64,000 nt of DNA from Hemerocallis citrina (lineage: Eukaryota > Streptophyta > Magnoliopsida > Asparagales > Asphodelaceae), in assembly GCA_017893485.1 (NCBI GenBank), contig CM030362.1, forward strand, positions 32,902,089-32,966,088. Reading direction: 5' to 3'. The first letter of the stretch is position 1. Each line of letters opens with the position of its first letter. A program made the position numbers and the translations under genes. A model generated the notes under the pieces. That model did no database searches and was not told the origin of the DNA. It was given only the letters and a program-made list of their open reading frames with translations. Of the stretch, positions 33,959 through 45,274 are shown piece after piece.

Positions 33959-34143
33959 TCTCTACTATTTTAATGGGAGAGTTTGTCACCAAACAAACTT
34001 CTTTTGTAACCCAACAAACAAAGTGCAATGTACATGCATAATTAATATAAAGATGGTCTTAAGTTCGATGTAAGACAACATCGAAATCTTCTTTTAAAAT
34101 ATATATTTATAAAGACATGCATATCGCACGTGTAAATTACCAG
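33959..34143 (+). mobile_element. Short Helitron-like fragment
   Basis: Begins A|TCTCTACTATTTTAATGGGAG and reaches ATATCGCACGTGTAAATTACCAG. The 3' terminus is degenerate (CCAG for CTAG). The second half is similar to 53800-53930. Confidence 0.4.
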
Positions 34144-34236
34144 TATCAATAAAGCGACATGACAAGATTTAGAATTTCAAAAACAAAGTAATTAGACAAG
34201 AGAAAGGGAAATTAAGAGCCCGATGCATGCACTAAC

Positions 34237-34396
34237 CTCGTATATAATCATATGGAAGACATCCAAGATTGAGAAGGGAGTAGTGTTGTTTCGCTCTCTC
34301 GGACTTCTTCTCCCTCTCAAACATATCCTCCTCCTTCTTCGACTTCTTGGTTGTCGACATTGAGGAGGTGCATAGGGAGGCATGAATTACATCCAT
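34237..34396 (-). CDS. Possible first exon of an unknown gene
   Basis: From ATG 34396 the frame reads MDVIHASLCTSSMSTTKKSK, then a Lys/Glu-rich stretch, and ends NLGCLPYDYIR beside a GTTAGT donor. A better-placed start might be the second Met (MSTTKKSK). No later exon could be connected: the next minus-strand DNA is Helitron-like and a related exon-like stretch near 32260. It may be a gene relic. No family recognised. Confidence 0.3.
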
Positions 34397-35390
34397 TGCA
34401 AGTTACAATTACAAATAATTGTTAGATAGGGTTGGAAGAGAACGATTAGTAATTGATGGAGGTTTGCTAACTTCTTATACCATCCAACTAAACAAAATAT
34501 TAACTAAACCTCAAGCGTATATGGGTTTATATATAGGCTTGTATGCCCTACATCTAGTAGTAGTAGGAACACTAGCTACCTGTACAGTTCAATCTTTATC
34601 CATTAATTTCTATAAAAAAAACCATTGAAATTTTATATTTATCCTTAATATTTTGATGTGATTATATTTATCCTTAATTAGTATTAATATCCATCAATTG
34701 GTGGATAAGACTATATATCCAGAAAATTATATCCATGGATAAGGTAAAATCAAGTGCAAAATATGTACATAGATATTAATTAATTATATATATATATATC
34801 CAAAAACATATATTATCAACAAAAAAGTTAAATATCAATTTCACAACAAGTAAAGGTAAATATATTAATCAAAAAGATTAACTTTTAGAAGATTAAGCTT
34901 TATCAAGATCTATTAGTTGTCAGCGTAGTCATCAAAACCTAAAACTAAAATTTATGTGTGTAATAAGTATGGTTACAGGGTATAATTGTTAACATTGGAC
35001 AATTAAAAATTAAAACATTTAAGGGTTACAGATTGTTCTCCCACGAATCACTATTTTGTATATACACAACTGACAATGTGAGGCTCGTTTAGTGGAGGCA
35101 GCCAAAACAACAAATTGGTGGTTCGGGAAGGTGGGGCAAGCATAGAACAAGCAGAGAACTATTAGGGTGATAAAGGAGGAACAAGACAGGGATACAACGG
35201 TTAAATTAATTTATGTGTTAAAAATGATGGAGATTCTTGCTAGTTTGATGTGAGATAACTATGACGACTCTTTTAGATGTACGTACCAAAAAACTATTAG
35301 TGGTATATATGCAAATAGAGAATTGTGAGAGAGTAATCCACAATTCTAAAACTTGATACTGGCCTAAATGCAAATAACCCAAAATAAGAA
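34397..35390. other. AT-rich intergenic DNA
   Basis: No convincing ORF. Contains short TATATA runs (34787-34800) and nothing else recognised. Confidence 0.5.
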
Positions 35391-35562
35391 GGGTAATGCT
35401 ATCCCCACTATCAAATCTACTATCTTTTCTTTTATTACCTTAGGTGGCACACTATTAGTGGAGATTATTATAAAGTAGGTGGAACAAACATTCAATAATA
35501 GTGTGACACCTAAAATAGTAAAGAAAAAGATACTAGATTTGATAGTAGGTATAGTATTACCC
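35391..35562. mobile_element. Foldback MITE, 172 bp
   Basis: Almost the whole element is an inverted repeat: GGGTAATGCTATCCCCACTA at the left matches the complement of TAGTAGGTATAGTATTACCC at the right, continuing for about 70 bp per arm. ATAGTATTACCCAACT recurs at about 35606, so the right end has been duplicated around a short T-rich insert. Confidence 0.75.
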
Positions 35563-35864
35563 AACTTTTTTTTTGATGATAACGGATAGAGTCAAACGGA
35601 TAGTATTACCCAACTAATAACATTATTATGCAGGCTAACTATTGCAACAGTATTGACTTCAATGGTTTAGCTTTGACTTTGATCAATTTGCTCTGTACCC
35701 ACATTCGTCATGTTTCTTAGTTCTAGGGAGGTTCATCCTTTCATTAGAGGAGTAAAAACCCACAATAAAAAGGAAAATAAATTGGGGAAGAAGTGAAATG
35801 AAGTTAAACCCATTCACACTTCACAGAGTTTGTTGCTGATACACAGAGAGAGATCTCACCAAAG

Positions 35865-38800
35865 ATGGTCTTATCCACCTTTCCAGAATCTGCGGCTGAC
35901 TATAGTACTGGAACGTCAAGCAGGACAGTTGGGTTCAGGGTACAGAAGGTGTCTAAGAGGGCTCATGTGGAGTCCCTGGATGACTTTCTGGAGGTGGCTG
36001 TGGCAGCCAAAGCTACAAAGTTCGATGGCGGAGGTACGAGAAATTTTTTAGCTTCTATATTAAATTTCATGTCAGATTCTGAGGTTTTTACCCTAGCTCA
36101 AACCTGTGGCTTAGAGGTGTGTGACATAGAACGTAATGCTCTATTGCTCAATAAAATTAGGGGTTGGAAAATTGAACGAGTGAAGGACTTGGGGTTCTCC
36201 TCTGTGTCGACGGAGGTCCTCAAGGAAGACACCCGTCCCACACACACGATCAATCTAGAATCGGTTCCCCAATGAATACACTATTCTGGAACGTTAGGAG
36301 GTTGGGAGATAGGGGTAAGAGAGATATGGTTAGAGACGTCATTATGAACTCCAAGGCGGAGGTGGTAGGGTTACAGGAGACCAAGCTCGCACACGGGTTT
36401 AAACTCAAAAGAGTAGGGGGTAATAGAATCAAGGAATGGGTGCTACGCCCATCCTCAGGAGCTTCGGGGGGCATTGCTATTGGGTTCAACCCGGATATTT
36501 TTACCTGTTTTGAGGAATATAGTGGAACGTTCTCCCTGACTATCTGACTAAGGCGATGGTTTGACAATTGGGTGCATATGATCACGGTGGTTTATGGGCC
36601 GAACGTGGCAACAGACCGAGATGCCTTTTGGCAAGAGCTTATCGATATTCGATAACGATGGTCGGGAGCTTGGATCGTTGGGGGAGATTTCAATATTACT
36701 AGATTTGCATTCGAGCACAGAGGAAGAGGCTCGAGCGACAGACACAGAGAAGAACTCAATAGGGTGATCACGGAGCTGGAGTTGATCAATATCCCGATTA
36801 ATGACAGACTATTTACCTGATCAAACGTGCAAGCGTCCCCGATTATGGCCAAGTTGGACAGGATCCTAGTTTCGATGGATTGGGAGGCTAAATTCCCATT
36901 GGCAACCGCTAGGTCTATTCCTAGACCTACGTCGGATCATACCCCGGTCCTACTTGATGCTGGGGTTCAGGGATTTCAAAGGCCAAGGAAGTTCAGATTG
37001 GAAAAGGCATGGCTAGAAATCCAGGGCTTTCACCTCATTGTGATGGAAAACTGTGCGCTCCTAACTACTGGATTGGACGCAACAACCCGATGGTGTGAAA
37101 AAATCCGTAGATTGCGAAAGAGGCTGTGTAGATGGAATCAGTCTAGATTCTCGACTATCTGGCGTGCAAAAGATTTCTTTTTGAAAGAAATTGATGAGCT
37201 AGAGAGATTGGAAGAAATGAGAGTCCTGACACAAGACGAAAGAAACAGGCTACTAGAGCTCTGAAGAAATATTGACAATCTTTATAAGCTGGAGGAGATC
37301 AAATGGCAACAGAGATCGAGGATTTCGTGGCTCAAAGAGGGAGACGCAAATCCGGCCTTCTTCCACCGAGTGGCAAGCGCAAGACGTAGATCCAATCTAG
37401 TCCTGTTAATATAAACAGAAAAGGGAACATCCCAGGACGAAAATGTGATTTCCAAAATCTTTTATGACTACTACAAGGGCCTCTTTGGGAAGAAGAATGA
37501 CTTTAGGATCCCACTTAGGGACGATTTTTGGCAGGGCCACCAGAACGAGTCAGCTAATTCGCTGTTCACATTGGAGGCACCTTTTTCGGAGATGGAAGTG
37601 GAAAAGGCCATCACTCAAATGGGAGCAGAGAAGTCGCCTGGACCAGACGGCTTCCCAATGATGTTTTTCCAAGTTTTTTGGGAAGAAATAAAAGGGGATA
37701 TTATGGCTTTGATGGATGAATTCTTTTACAACAACCTCAGACTGGGCATGTTCAACTTTGCAGAAGTAATTCTGATACCTAAACGGGTGGAGTCTACCCG
37801 GGTGGGGGATTTTAGACCTATTAGCCTCATAAACTGCTCGGTTAAGATCATCACAAAGGTCTTGGCCATCCGTTTAGGAAGCATAATGGACAGTTTAATC
37901 AGCAACGCCCAATCTGGGTTCATCAAGGACAGATGTATCCTGGACTATGTAGCCACTGCAGAACAAGTTATCCACCACTGCCACACGGGCAATTCTAAGA
38001 ATTTCCTCCTCAAACTGGACTTTGAGAAAGCATATGACTCTGTCAATTGGGATTGCTTGCTGGAAGCTCTCAAAGGGAGAGGCTTTGGGGTTAAATGGAT
38101 CAGGTAGATCAAACAATGTTTATACACTAGTAAAACGACAGTCTCGGTTAATGGGAGGCCGGGACTACCGTTCTCTTGCAAGAAGGGCCTTCGGCAGGGG
38201 GATCCGCTGTCACCTCTTCTATTCACTATCGTGGCAGACGTTCTGAGGGGCATGCGAGAGAACTGTCGGAGAAAAGGTTGGATAAAACCTGTGTCTAGCA
38301 GCACCTCTATCCAAGGGTGCACGATTCTTCAGTATGCTGATGACACCCTCCTCTTTGGCAACGGGAACAGGTCAAAAATAGTTTGCTTTAAAGGGGCCCT
38401 CTACTGTTTCGAAGCCTGGTCAGGTCTAAGGATTAATTTCCACAAGAGTGCTTTGATTTCGATTGCACTTTCAAACGTAGAAGCACAGGACCATGCCACC
38501 ATAATGAATTGTATGAAAGACGATTTTCCAATCAAATATTTAGGTCTGCTGCTCAGACCAAGGAAGCTTACCAAGACGGACTGGCTACCTATCATAGATA
38601 GGGTGGAGGAAAGATTGTCTAGATGGAAAGGAAAGTTGCTTTCCCTCGGGGGCAGAGTGGTCCTTATCAACTCGGTGTTGTCTAATCTGCCCATTTACTA
38701 CATGTCGTTCTTTGAGCTGCCTAAGTGGGTGATCCAAAGGATTGACCGAATCCGAAAGCGATTTCTTTGGAAAGGGGCAGACTTGAATAGGGGGGATACC

Positions 38801-40333
38801 ACCTGATCAAGTGGGATATTGCATGCATGAAGAAGAAACATGGAGGGCTAGGCATCATCGACTTGAGAGACATGAACCTTGCCTTACTGGAAAAATGGTG
38901 GTGGAAGGTCTTCCACCACAGCGAGGAAGGATGGCAGGAGTTCATTCAACCATACCTTAGGGGAAAGGTACGAAAAGTTTAGGCTTCCGGGTAGGGTTTA
39001 GAGTTTCTCGCTTTTGAAAAGGGATTGCCAAAGCAAGCGGGCATTTCAACTCAGCGGTTACATCGACTATTGGTAATGGACGGTCCACCAGATTCTGGTG
39101 GGACAAATGGTGTGGTGCTCATACCCTTAAAGAGTCTTTCCCAGATTTGTATGAGAAAACAACTCGCCCGAATGTATCTGTGGCCATGACATGGAAGAGG
39201 GACAATTGGAAACCGCCTTTCCAAGGACCTCTTAGCCCAGGGTTACAGCAACGACTGAATGAACTGCAAACACACATTACACGGAATGGAGCAATGTGCG
39301 CTCAAGACCCAGACCAGATGCGCTGGGGACTAGAGACCAAAGGAGCTTTCACTGTTAGGTCTCTGTATCATCGCACTCACTATCGAGGATGTAGACCCAG
39401 TTAGGCACAGGTGTTATGGAAAGCCAAAACGCCTTTTAAAGTTAGGGTCTTCCTCTGGCTAGTGCTCAATAATGCAATCCTCAGCAGAGAGAACCTTGCC
39501 AAAAGACAACCCCAGATCGCGACCAACTGTGGATTCTGTAACGTACACACGGAGAATCTGAACTACCTTTTCATTCATTGCCAAAGGAGTAAGACAACTA
39601 TGGTAGAAGTATTACCGGCCTTAGGGACTTGTGACTACCCCAGCGAATACGAGAAATTGTGGGTTGGCTCCAAATTTGCCTCTGTTCGCCACGAAATGAA
39701 GGATGCTTGGTACAAAGCCATTGCGGCAACTACTTGGATGTTATGGCTAGACAAAAATAATTTTTAATTTCGTGCTTCATGTAATAGTACTTCTAGTAAT
39801 CTTATTCATATCATACATCTTGTTTTCTTTTGGGCAACAACTGCTGCTACAAGAGCAAGAGGGAGGATTGTTAGAGTCTTCCAGGTGGAGGAATTCGATG
39901 ATGAAGAGGTCGAGTTTGGACCGACACTGGGCTGAGGGGTAGGCCCCCTTGATACTCACAGGACACATGATACAATTGGGAAGCCCACGGTCTGCAGCTA
40001 GCTCTATTTTGTATTTTGTTTAGGTCTATTGTACCTTGTGTTGTACTTTTGTACTTCTGGTTGGACCCACCCCCAGGTATTGTTGGGGAATTATGTTCTA
40101 CTTTCTGTACTGTTACTTTTTGTATTTTTCTCCGGTACGCCGAATTTATTTTATTAAATTCTTATTAATGAAACAAGGTGGTGTTATTCCACCTATACCC
40201 TCAAACAAAAAAAAGTTCTCTTCTACCTTAAATTTCACAAACTATAAAAGGTTAAGCTGCGATTATTTTTAGCTTATTACGAGGAGATCTTGAGGAGATT
40301 GTATCGTTGGAGACAAATTTGCGATGGCATACG
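35865..40333 (+). CDS. Unknown host gene, exons 1-2 (LINE in intron 1), partial
   Basis: Exon 1 (35865-36033) starts at ATG in AAAGATGG after a leader-like stretch, encodes [20 protein letters not shown] and ...[20 protein letters not shown], and ends GGAG|GTACGAG, phase 1. A LINE fills intron 1. After it, TTTTTAG precedes a second exon (40273-40333) that joins in the correct phase and reads [19 protein letters not shown]. Its donor (CG|GTTTCA) is weak and no third exon was found. The family is not recognised. The apparent 136-codon ORF 35865-36275 is a chimera of exon 1, intron and LINE. Confidence 0.45.
36070..36275 (+). pseudogene. LINE ORF1, C-terminal remnant
   Basis: An open frame ([20 protein letters not shown]...) ends at TGA 36273-36275, overlapping the ORF2 start as ATGA. 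The N-terminal part was lost with the 5' truncation. It is assigned to ORF1 by position. Confidence 0.5.
36272..39767 (+). pseudogene. LINE ORF2: endonuclease, RT, zf-RVT; degraded
   Basis: The frame starts [13 protein letters not shown], an exonuclease/endonuclease/phosphatase domain ([26 protein letters not shown]). It continues through reverse transcriptase ([64 protein letters not shown] near 38335) to a zinc-binding RT-associated domain ([17 protein letters not shown]..., CGFC...). In-frame stops occur near 36547, 36655, 36818, 37262, 37410 and 38106, and the frame shifts after 38806. Most stops replace expected Trp or Arg codons, fitting C-to-T decay. Non-functional. Confidence 0.92.
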
Positions 40334-43300
40334 GTTTCAAAAAAAAAAAACAAAAAAACAAAAAAAAAACAGAAGTACCCTGAGCCTCAACCCACGTTAC
40401 CCTATACTGCAGTTTGCAAACTTCTCACTTTCCATTCGCTAAAGTTTTTCAGCCTTTGATGCAACAAAAGAGGTCTAGCTCTTGGTTTGTGCGAGGGAAG
40501 GAGTTTCATACAATAAAGATGAAGTTGGGAGTCATTTTCTAGGAAAAATTGACAAACAAGAGCATATTCCAGATTTAATAGTCTCTACCTTCGATTAACT
40601 AAAATTACAGAATTGCTGAATGTACTTACATAACATGTCTCAAAGTTGAATGAATCTAAGTGATGAAACATCATTAAGTTTCAAAGAAGTTTCAAAGTTT
40701 TGCAGAAAGAATGATTTCTCACTAAAAACTTCAATTCTATCACTGAATTTTTCAACAAAAATTATAACTACCACAGGCAATCCGACGAAGAGAGCGCTAA
40801 TAACAAATCAAATCGTACATTACACAAACCCAATTAATACAACAGCACAGAGCGTAAAAGATACCATATTCTGCAAAGAACCAAAAACAATACAAAATAC
40901 AAAATCTCAATTGAAGTTATTTTCAAAGAATGCACAAGACAATCAAGGGCATCAATCCAAAGAGAGATTCCATACACCATATTATACATTAAATGTCTGA
41001 TCTAACCTTGAGACATCCTCAGTCTCTAGGAAATGCATGCTCAAACAGCCCACAAGAACTATGTGCTCCCTGCTGCAATATAGAAGAACAACGGATGTTC
41101 ATTTTCGACTGAGGAAATGCACAAACAGCACATAAGAACTAAGTGATCCTTGCATTATAGAAGAACAGCGGCTGTTCATTTTTGCCAACCCCATAGTCGA
41201 AAGAAACTTATATGTCAATATTCTGTACATACTGTTGCTTACATCCAATCACATTTTGCATAAATACATACAGTTTTCATCACAAATATCAACCAGAGTT
41301 GAGATTCAACTGTCCAGTGAAATCAAATATTGGAAGAGAACAGAAGTTATGGGATTAAGCTTTGCAAAACACCAAGACAACTACATATCAAATACATGGG
41401 AAGGATTGTTTATCGTGAAGCTAAAATATAGTTTCACTTAAACGTGCAATCAATAACATCGTATGCATTCATCAATGAGAATATCAAAATGCCTTGTGAT
41501 TTCAGTTTACCAGTTTTGTGCACAGAATTTTCAGTAGGTAAAAACACACAAACAAGTATATGTGCACAAGATTTAAATAATACATTGTCGAACCTGAAAA
41601 GAAACTCCAGGCTTTCAGTAATCCATCTAGAAGGATATGACGTAGTTAACCCCTCATCATGAAAAGTCTAACAAAGCCGATTTTTTGGACAGTTGATTTA
41701 ATGGATAAGTCTTCTATTTGTACATGGGCCTCTTTCAATCAACACAAATATGAAACTTCAGAAGTTTAATTTGATGCATCTAGTTCTTCTAAAGAAGTTG
41801 TTGAATTGCACTTAATGTTTAATATTATGATTGGAACCACGTCTATTGGTTTGTCAATCGTGAAACAAACTAGTTTTGTCGAAACCTAGGGATAGGAATT
41901 CCTATGAACTATGGTTAGAATACACACGATAAAAAGTCTTGAATCTATATAATTGTCATTTCAAGTATCAGAACAAACCAAACCCTGATAGTTCCCTATT
42001 ATCATAAATCCTAGTGTTCCATACTTCCATTTACAGCTTTACAGTTACAGGTAACTAAATGGTTCCCTTCAAACACAAAGATTTATAGCGCAAATAGTGA
42101 AATAGCAAGCTGAGTTCAATCTCTACTTTCTAAAAAGAAAAGACAATCTGTACACAAGTCAAAGAGCTCCCTATATAATTCTCAGATTTAAATCCAAGGG
42201 TACAATTATTTACTTATAGACAAGAACTACCAGTATTCAGCTGATAAGCTCCATCAGCAACATACATCGTTTTCTCTGTCAAAATTCAGCACATTATTAG
42301 GCTATGGTAAGGAAGGTTTACTTACTTGTGAGTTGTGTCCTTTGTGCTCTTAAGGGGTAATTTTCAAAAGAACATATATGCTAAATACAATTCAACCTAA
42401 GGGCAGAACCAAGGCGTGCGAGTCAGGGATTTCTCACCCAACCAACCATAAAAAGTGGTGCATAATATAGTTTGAACAACCTTCAACTTCCCTTACCTTG
42501 AACTGAAATACATGGTTTTTAGTAGAGGAAAGCAGAGCAGAGCGCTCACAAGGGCGCTTCAGCGCGCTTAAGCGGAGAGAATTTATTATACAAGAGGAAG
42601 AGGAGAGAAGACAGTAAGAATAGATGGGATTGATGACTCTCCCAACATTGCTGCCCTGTGTCACTGTGTCACTGCCATTGCCGCCACTGGTTGTTGCCGT
42701 CTCCGCCATTGTTTCTCACTACCGCCGCCAGTCGCTTAAAGAAAAAAAGATGGCAGAATGGGGAAACTAGGGTTTTACTTATAAGTTAACCAGATCGGGT
42801 TAGACCTCCTTCAACTTAATTAGAACCATTTTAATTAAGTTGACGCGGGTCTAAACCAACCCGTTTTACTAAGACTAAGGTTTTTTTTTATTTTGAAGCG
42901 GCTCTAAGCCGACCCAATTTACTTAAAAATACAACCCTAACCATAAATTCTCCCATCCTGTCATCTTCTCTTTCTGTTTTTGCAATTGGGACGGCGGTGA
43001 TAGCAACAAATAGTGGCGACAATGGCGTGGATCCATGGGAGCGGTGGCTGCGGATCACGGATCCACAACAATCTGTCAGTTTCTCTTCTTTTTCTCTCCT
43101 AATTTCTTTTCTTTTCCTTCTCTTCTCTTATGAAATGGTTGGGGCGTTCAAACCACCGCTCCAAGGTGAAATGGAGCGGATCTGCTCCCATTTAACCACC
43201 CGCTTCAACGAGCCGCTTAAACGAGTGGTTCGATCGCTTCTAAAAACACTGCTGAGATACAATAAGAAATTTCATGTTCATTAAAATTCTAAATGTTAAT

Positions 43301-43912
43301 CAAAGGTGAGATATATATCCTTTCTCGTTCCTTCATTACCATCATCTTTATAGCGCTATCTCATCATATCGGATCAGCATGGAGAATAAGACTCCAGAAA
43401 GGAGTTGATAACTGGTTTATGATCATCATTAAGGTCTAAGAAAGTTCATTGCATAATTTCAATTTGTTTTATATGTTACGGAAATTTTGGATATGTCTCT
43501 TCAGATAGAGCTCCTCCCCTCTAAACATCTCCATATATGGCAAGCACCATTGCTTGCTAAGTATGTAATTTACAGAAGCTGCAAATATAATTTGTCACCA
43601 ACTCTTTGAATCTAAGCCCGGACATCTGATTCCTCTACTAATTTCTTTATCCATCACATCGCTAATTCCCTCCGAACCCTAAAAGAACAGATTTACATTT
43701 TCCTCAACCAGCAAGCAGATCATTAAGTAATAATCTATAAGCTCCATCTATATAATTAGCCTAGAGAAACCTACAATTCCATGACCACAACAAATTTGTT
43801 CAACCAATCTCCCCTCTTAACAGATTTAGCGGCTGTATTATCCTTACTTTCGAAAATAAGCACTCAACTATGCTATTTTGAAACTATTTCTACCATCTAT
43901 CCAAGTCAATTT
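40334..43912. other. AT-rich DNA, no confirmed exon
   Basis: This could be intron or downstream part of the gene at 35865. An 84-bp unit (AGGAAATGC...TAGAAGAACARCGG) is tandemly duplicated at 41028-41111 and 41112-41187. On the minus strand, ATG 42709 opens MAETATTSGGNGSDTV and reaches a good donor (AAG|GTAAGG near 42497), but no partner exon was found. The target copy AATTT precedes the chromovirus (43908-43912). Confidence 0.4.
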
Positions 43913-45085
43913 TGATGAGGACATCTTTTCTGTTTAGTTTTTTTCACTACCATTTTTATTTCTGGCAATTATAGCCATATGTAATCTTTTTGTATTTTTT
44001 AGATTTTGAGAATATTTTGGAGATTTGTATTAAGATGTATTTTGAGCCTATTTAAAGGCCTTGAGATTAATGAGAAAGTATGTCATTACTGATTAAAAAA
44101 ATCTGTGTTGAGTTTTGCTCTTCCTCCTTCTCCTTTGTGTGATACAACTGAGATCTAAAATTAGGGTTTGTGATAAATCCTAATCAATTTTAGAGTTAGT
44201 GATTAATTCTAAAATCTATCCCCCAACAAAAAAAAAATCCCTAATACAAATCCTAATTCCCAAATACTAAAACCCTAATCACAAATCCCCATACCAGCCG
44301 CCATCCACATCTTTTTCCCCCACCCTTCTCCTTCGTCTACTTCAGATCCCGATCGAACCAAAAAGAAGAAGAAAACTAACCCAACCATCGATTCTCCCGT
44401 TTTCCCCTATCCCGACCTCAACAACGCCCCCTCCTCTCCCTACCACCGCCGTCGCCTTCGTCCCGTCACCACCTCACCGCGACCACACCCTTCATCCCCA
44501 AACTCTGTCGATCCATCACCACCACCACAGTTCCACACCCTTCATCATCGTCCGCTACCTCTCCCTCACCTTCGCCCGGACATCCCTAACCCAGCGCCAT
44601 CGCATCCTGCCGCCGCCGCCCCGCTCGCTGTCTCCCCTCATCGCCGGCGACCAGATCTGCCACTACGTGGCTTCGTTACTGACTTTGCTCACTGTGTTGT
44701 TGTTGTTGTTCAACTCTGAGATCGACACTGGCTTCTTCGCATTCGATATACTCGTTCCTTATTAAATATTTGTGTTTTACTGCTCTATTATCTAGTATAT
44801 TATCTAATTTGCCTGTCGACCACAAAATAACTGAGATTGAGTGATCCACATGCTAGAATAGAGTACGAATCGATATTGAACTTATTACTTGCTAACACAT
44901 AGGAATTTAATTGTTGATCGTAAGATTGAATTATTAATTGGGATTGTTAGCATAATTCAGTTCTTGAAAATCCATCCAACCAATTAATTGTTTAAAACTC
45001 ATGACTTTAATCCGCGTAACGTGTTGGTAAAATTAACCCATTAAAATTCTTGGAAATTCTCTATTTTAGGGTTGGTTTTACATCA
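43913..45085 (+). repeat. Chromovirus 5' LTR
   Basis: 1173 bp. TATTTAAAGG (44048-44057) is a likely TATA box. The 3' part is GC-rich. Confidence 0.93.
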
Positions 45086-45088
45086 TTT

Positions 45089-45100
45089 TGGTATCAGAGC
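45089..45100 (+). promoter_or_regulatory. Primer binding site of the chromovirus
   Basis: TGGTATCAGAGC, three bases after the 5' LTR; initiator tRNA-Met type. Confidence 0.92.
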
Positions 45101-45274
45101 GAAGGTTCTTGAAACCCTAGTTCTTGCATCGTAGGCATCAATTTTGCATTCATTTAGGATTGTGTAGTCTTTTATTTTTCTTTCTTTTATTTTAGTTTAT
45201 TTCAGATTCATTAAAAAATAAATAAAAAATAAAAAAATTTAGGACACGCGACCTATAGTTTCCACTTTGGGTGA

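Larger units (their letters stand above)
36070..40219 (+). mobile_element. 5'-truncated LINE (L1-type)
   Basis: It is flanked by an 18-bp imperfect duplication (CTTCTATATTAAATTTCA 36052-36069; CTTCTACCTTAAATTTCA 40220-40237) and ends with TTCTTATTAATGAAACAAGG and a short A-rich tail (40204-40214). It carries the end of ORF1 and all of ORF2 with numerous stops. It lies in intron 1 of the gene starting at 35865, in the sense orientation. Confidence 0.85.

Noticed and set aside
33831..34028. ORF with Tyr-Ile repeats
   Set aside because: Translation of the (TA)n microsatellite.
42497..42709. Minus-strand ATG exon (MAETATTSGG...) with a strong GTAAGG donor
   Set aside because: No downstream exon could be joined and the peptide is low in recognisable features, so it is mentioned only as a possibility.
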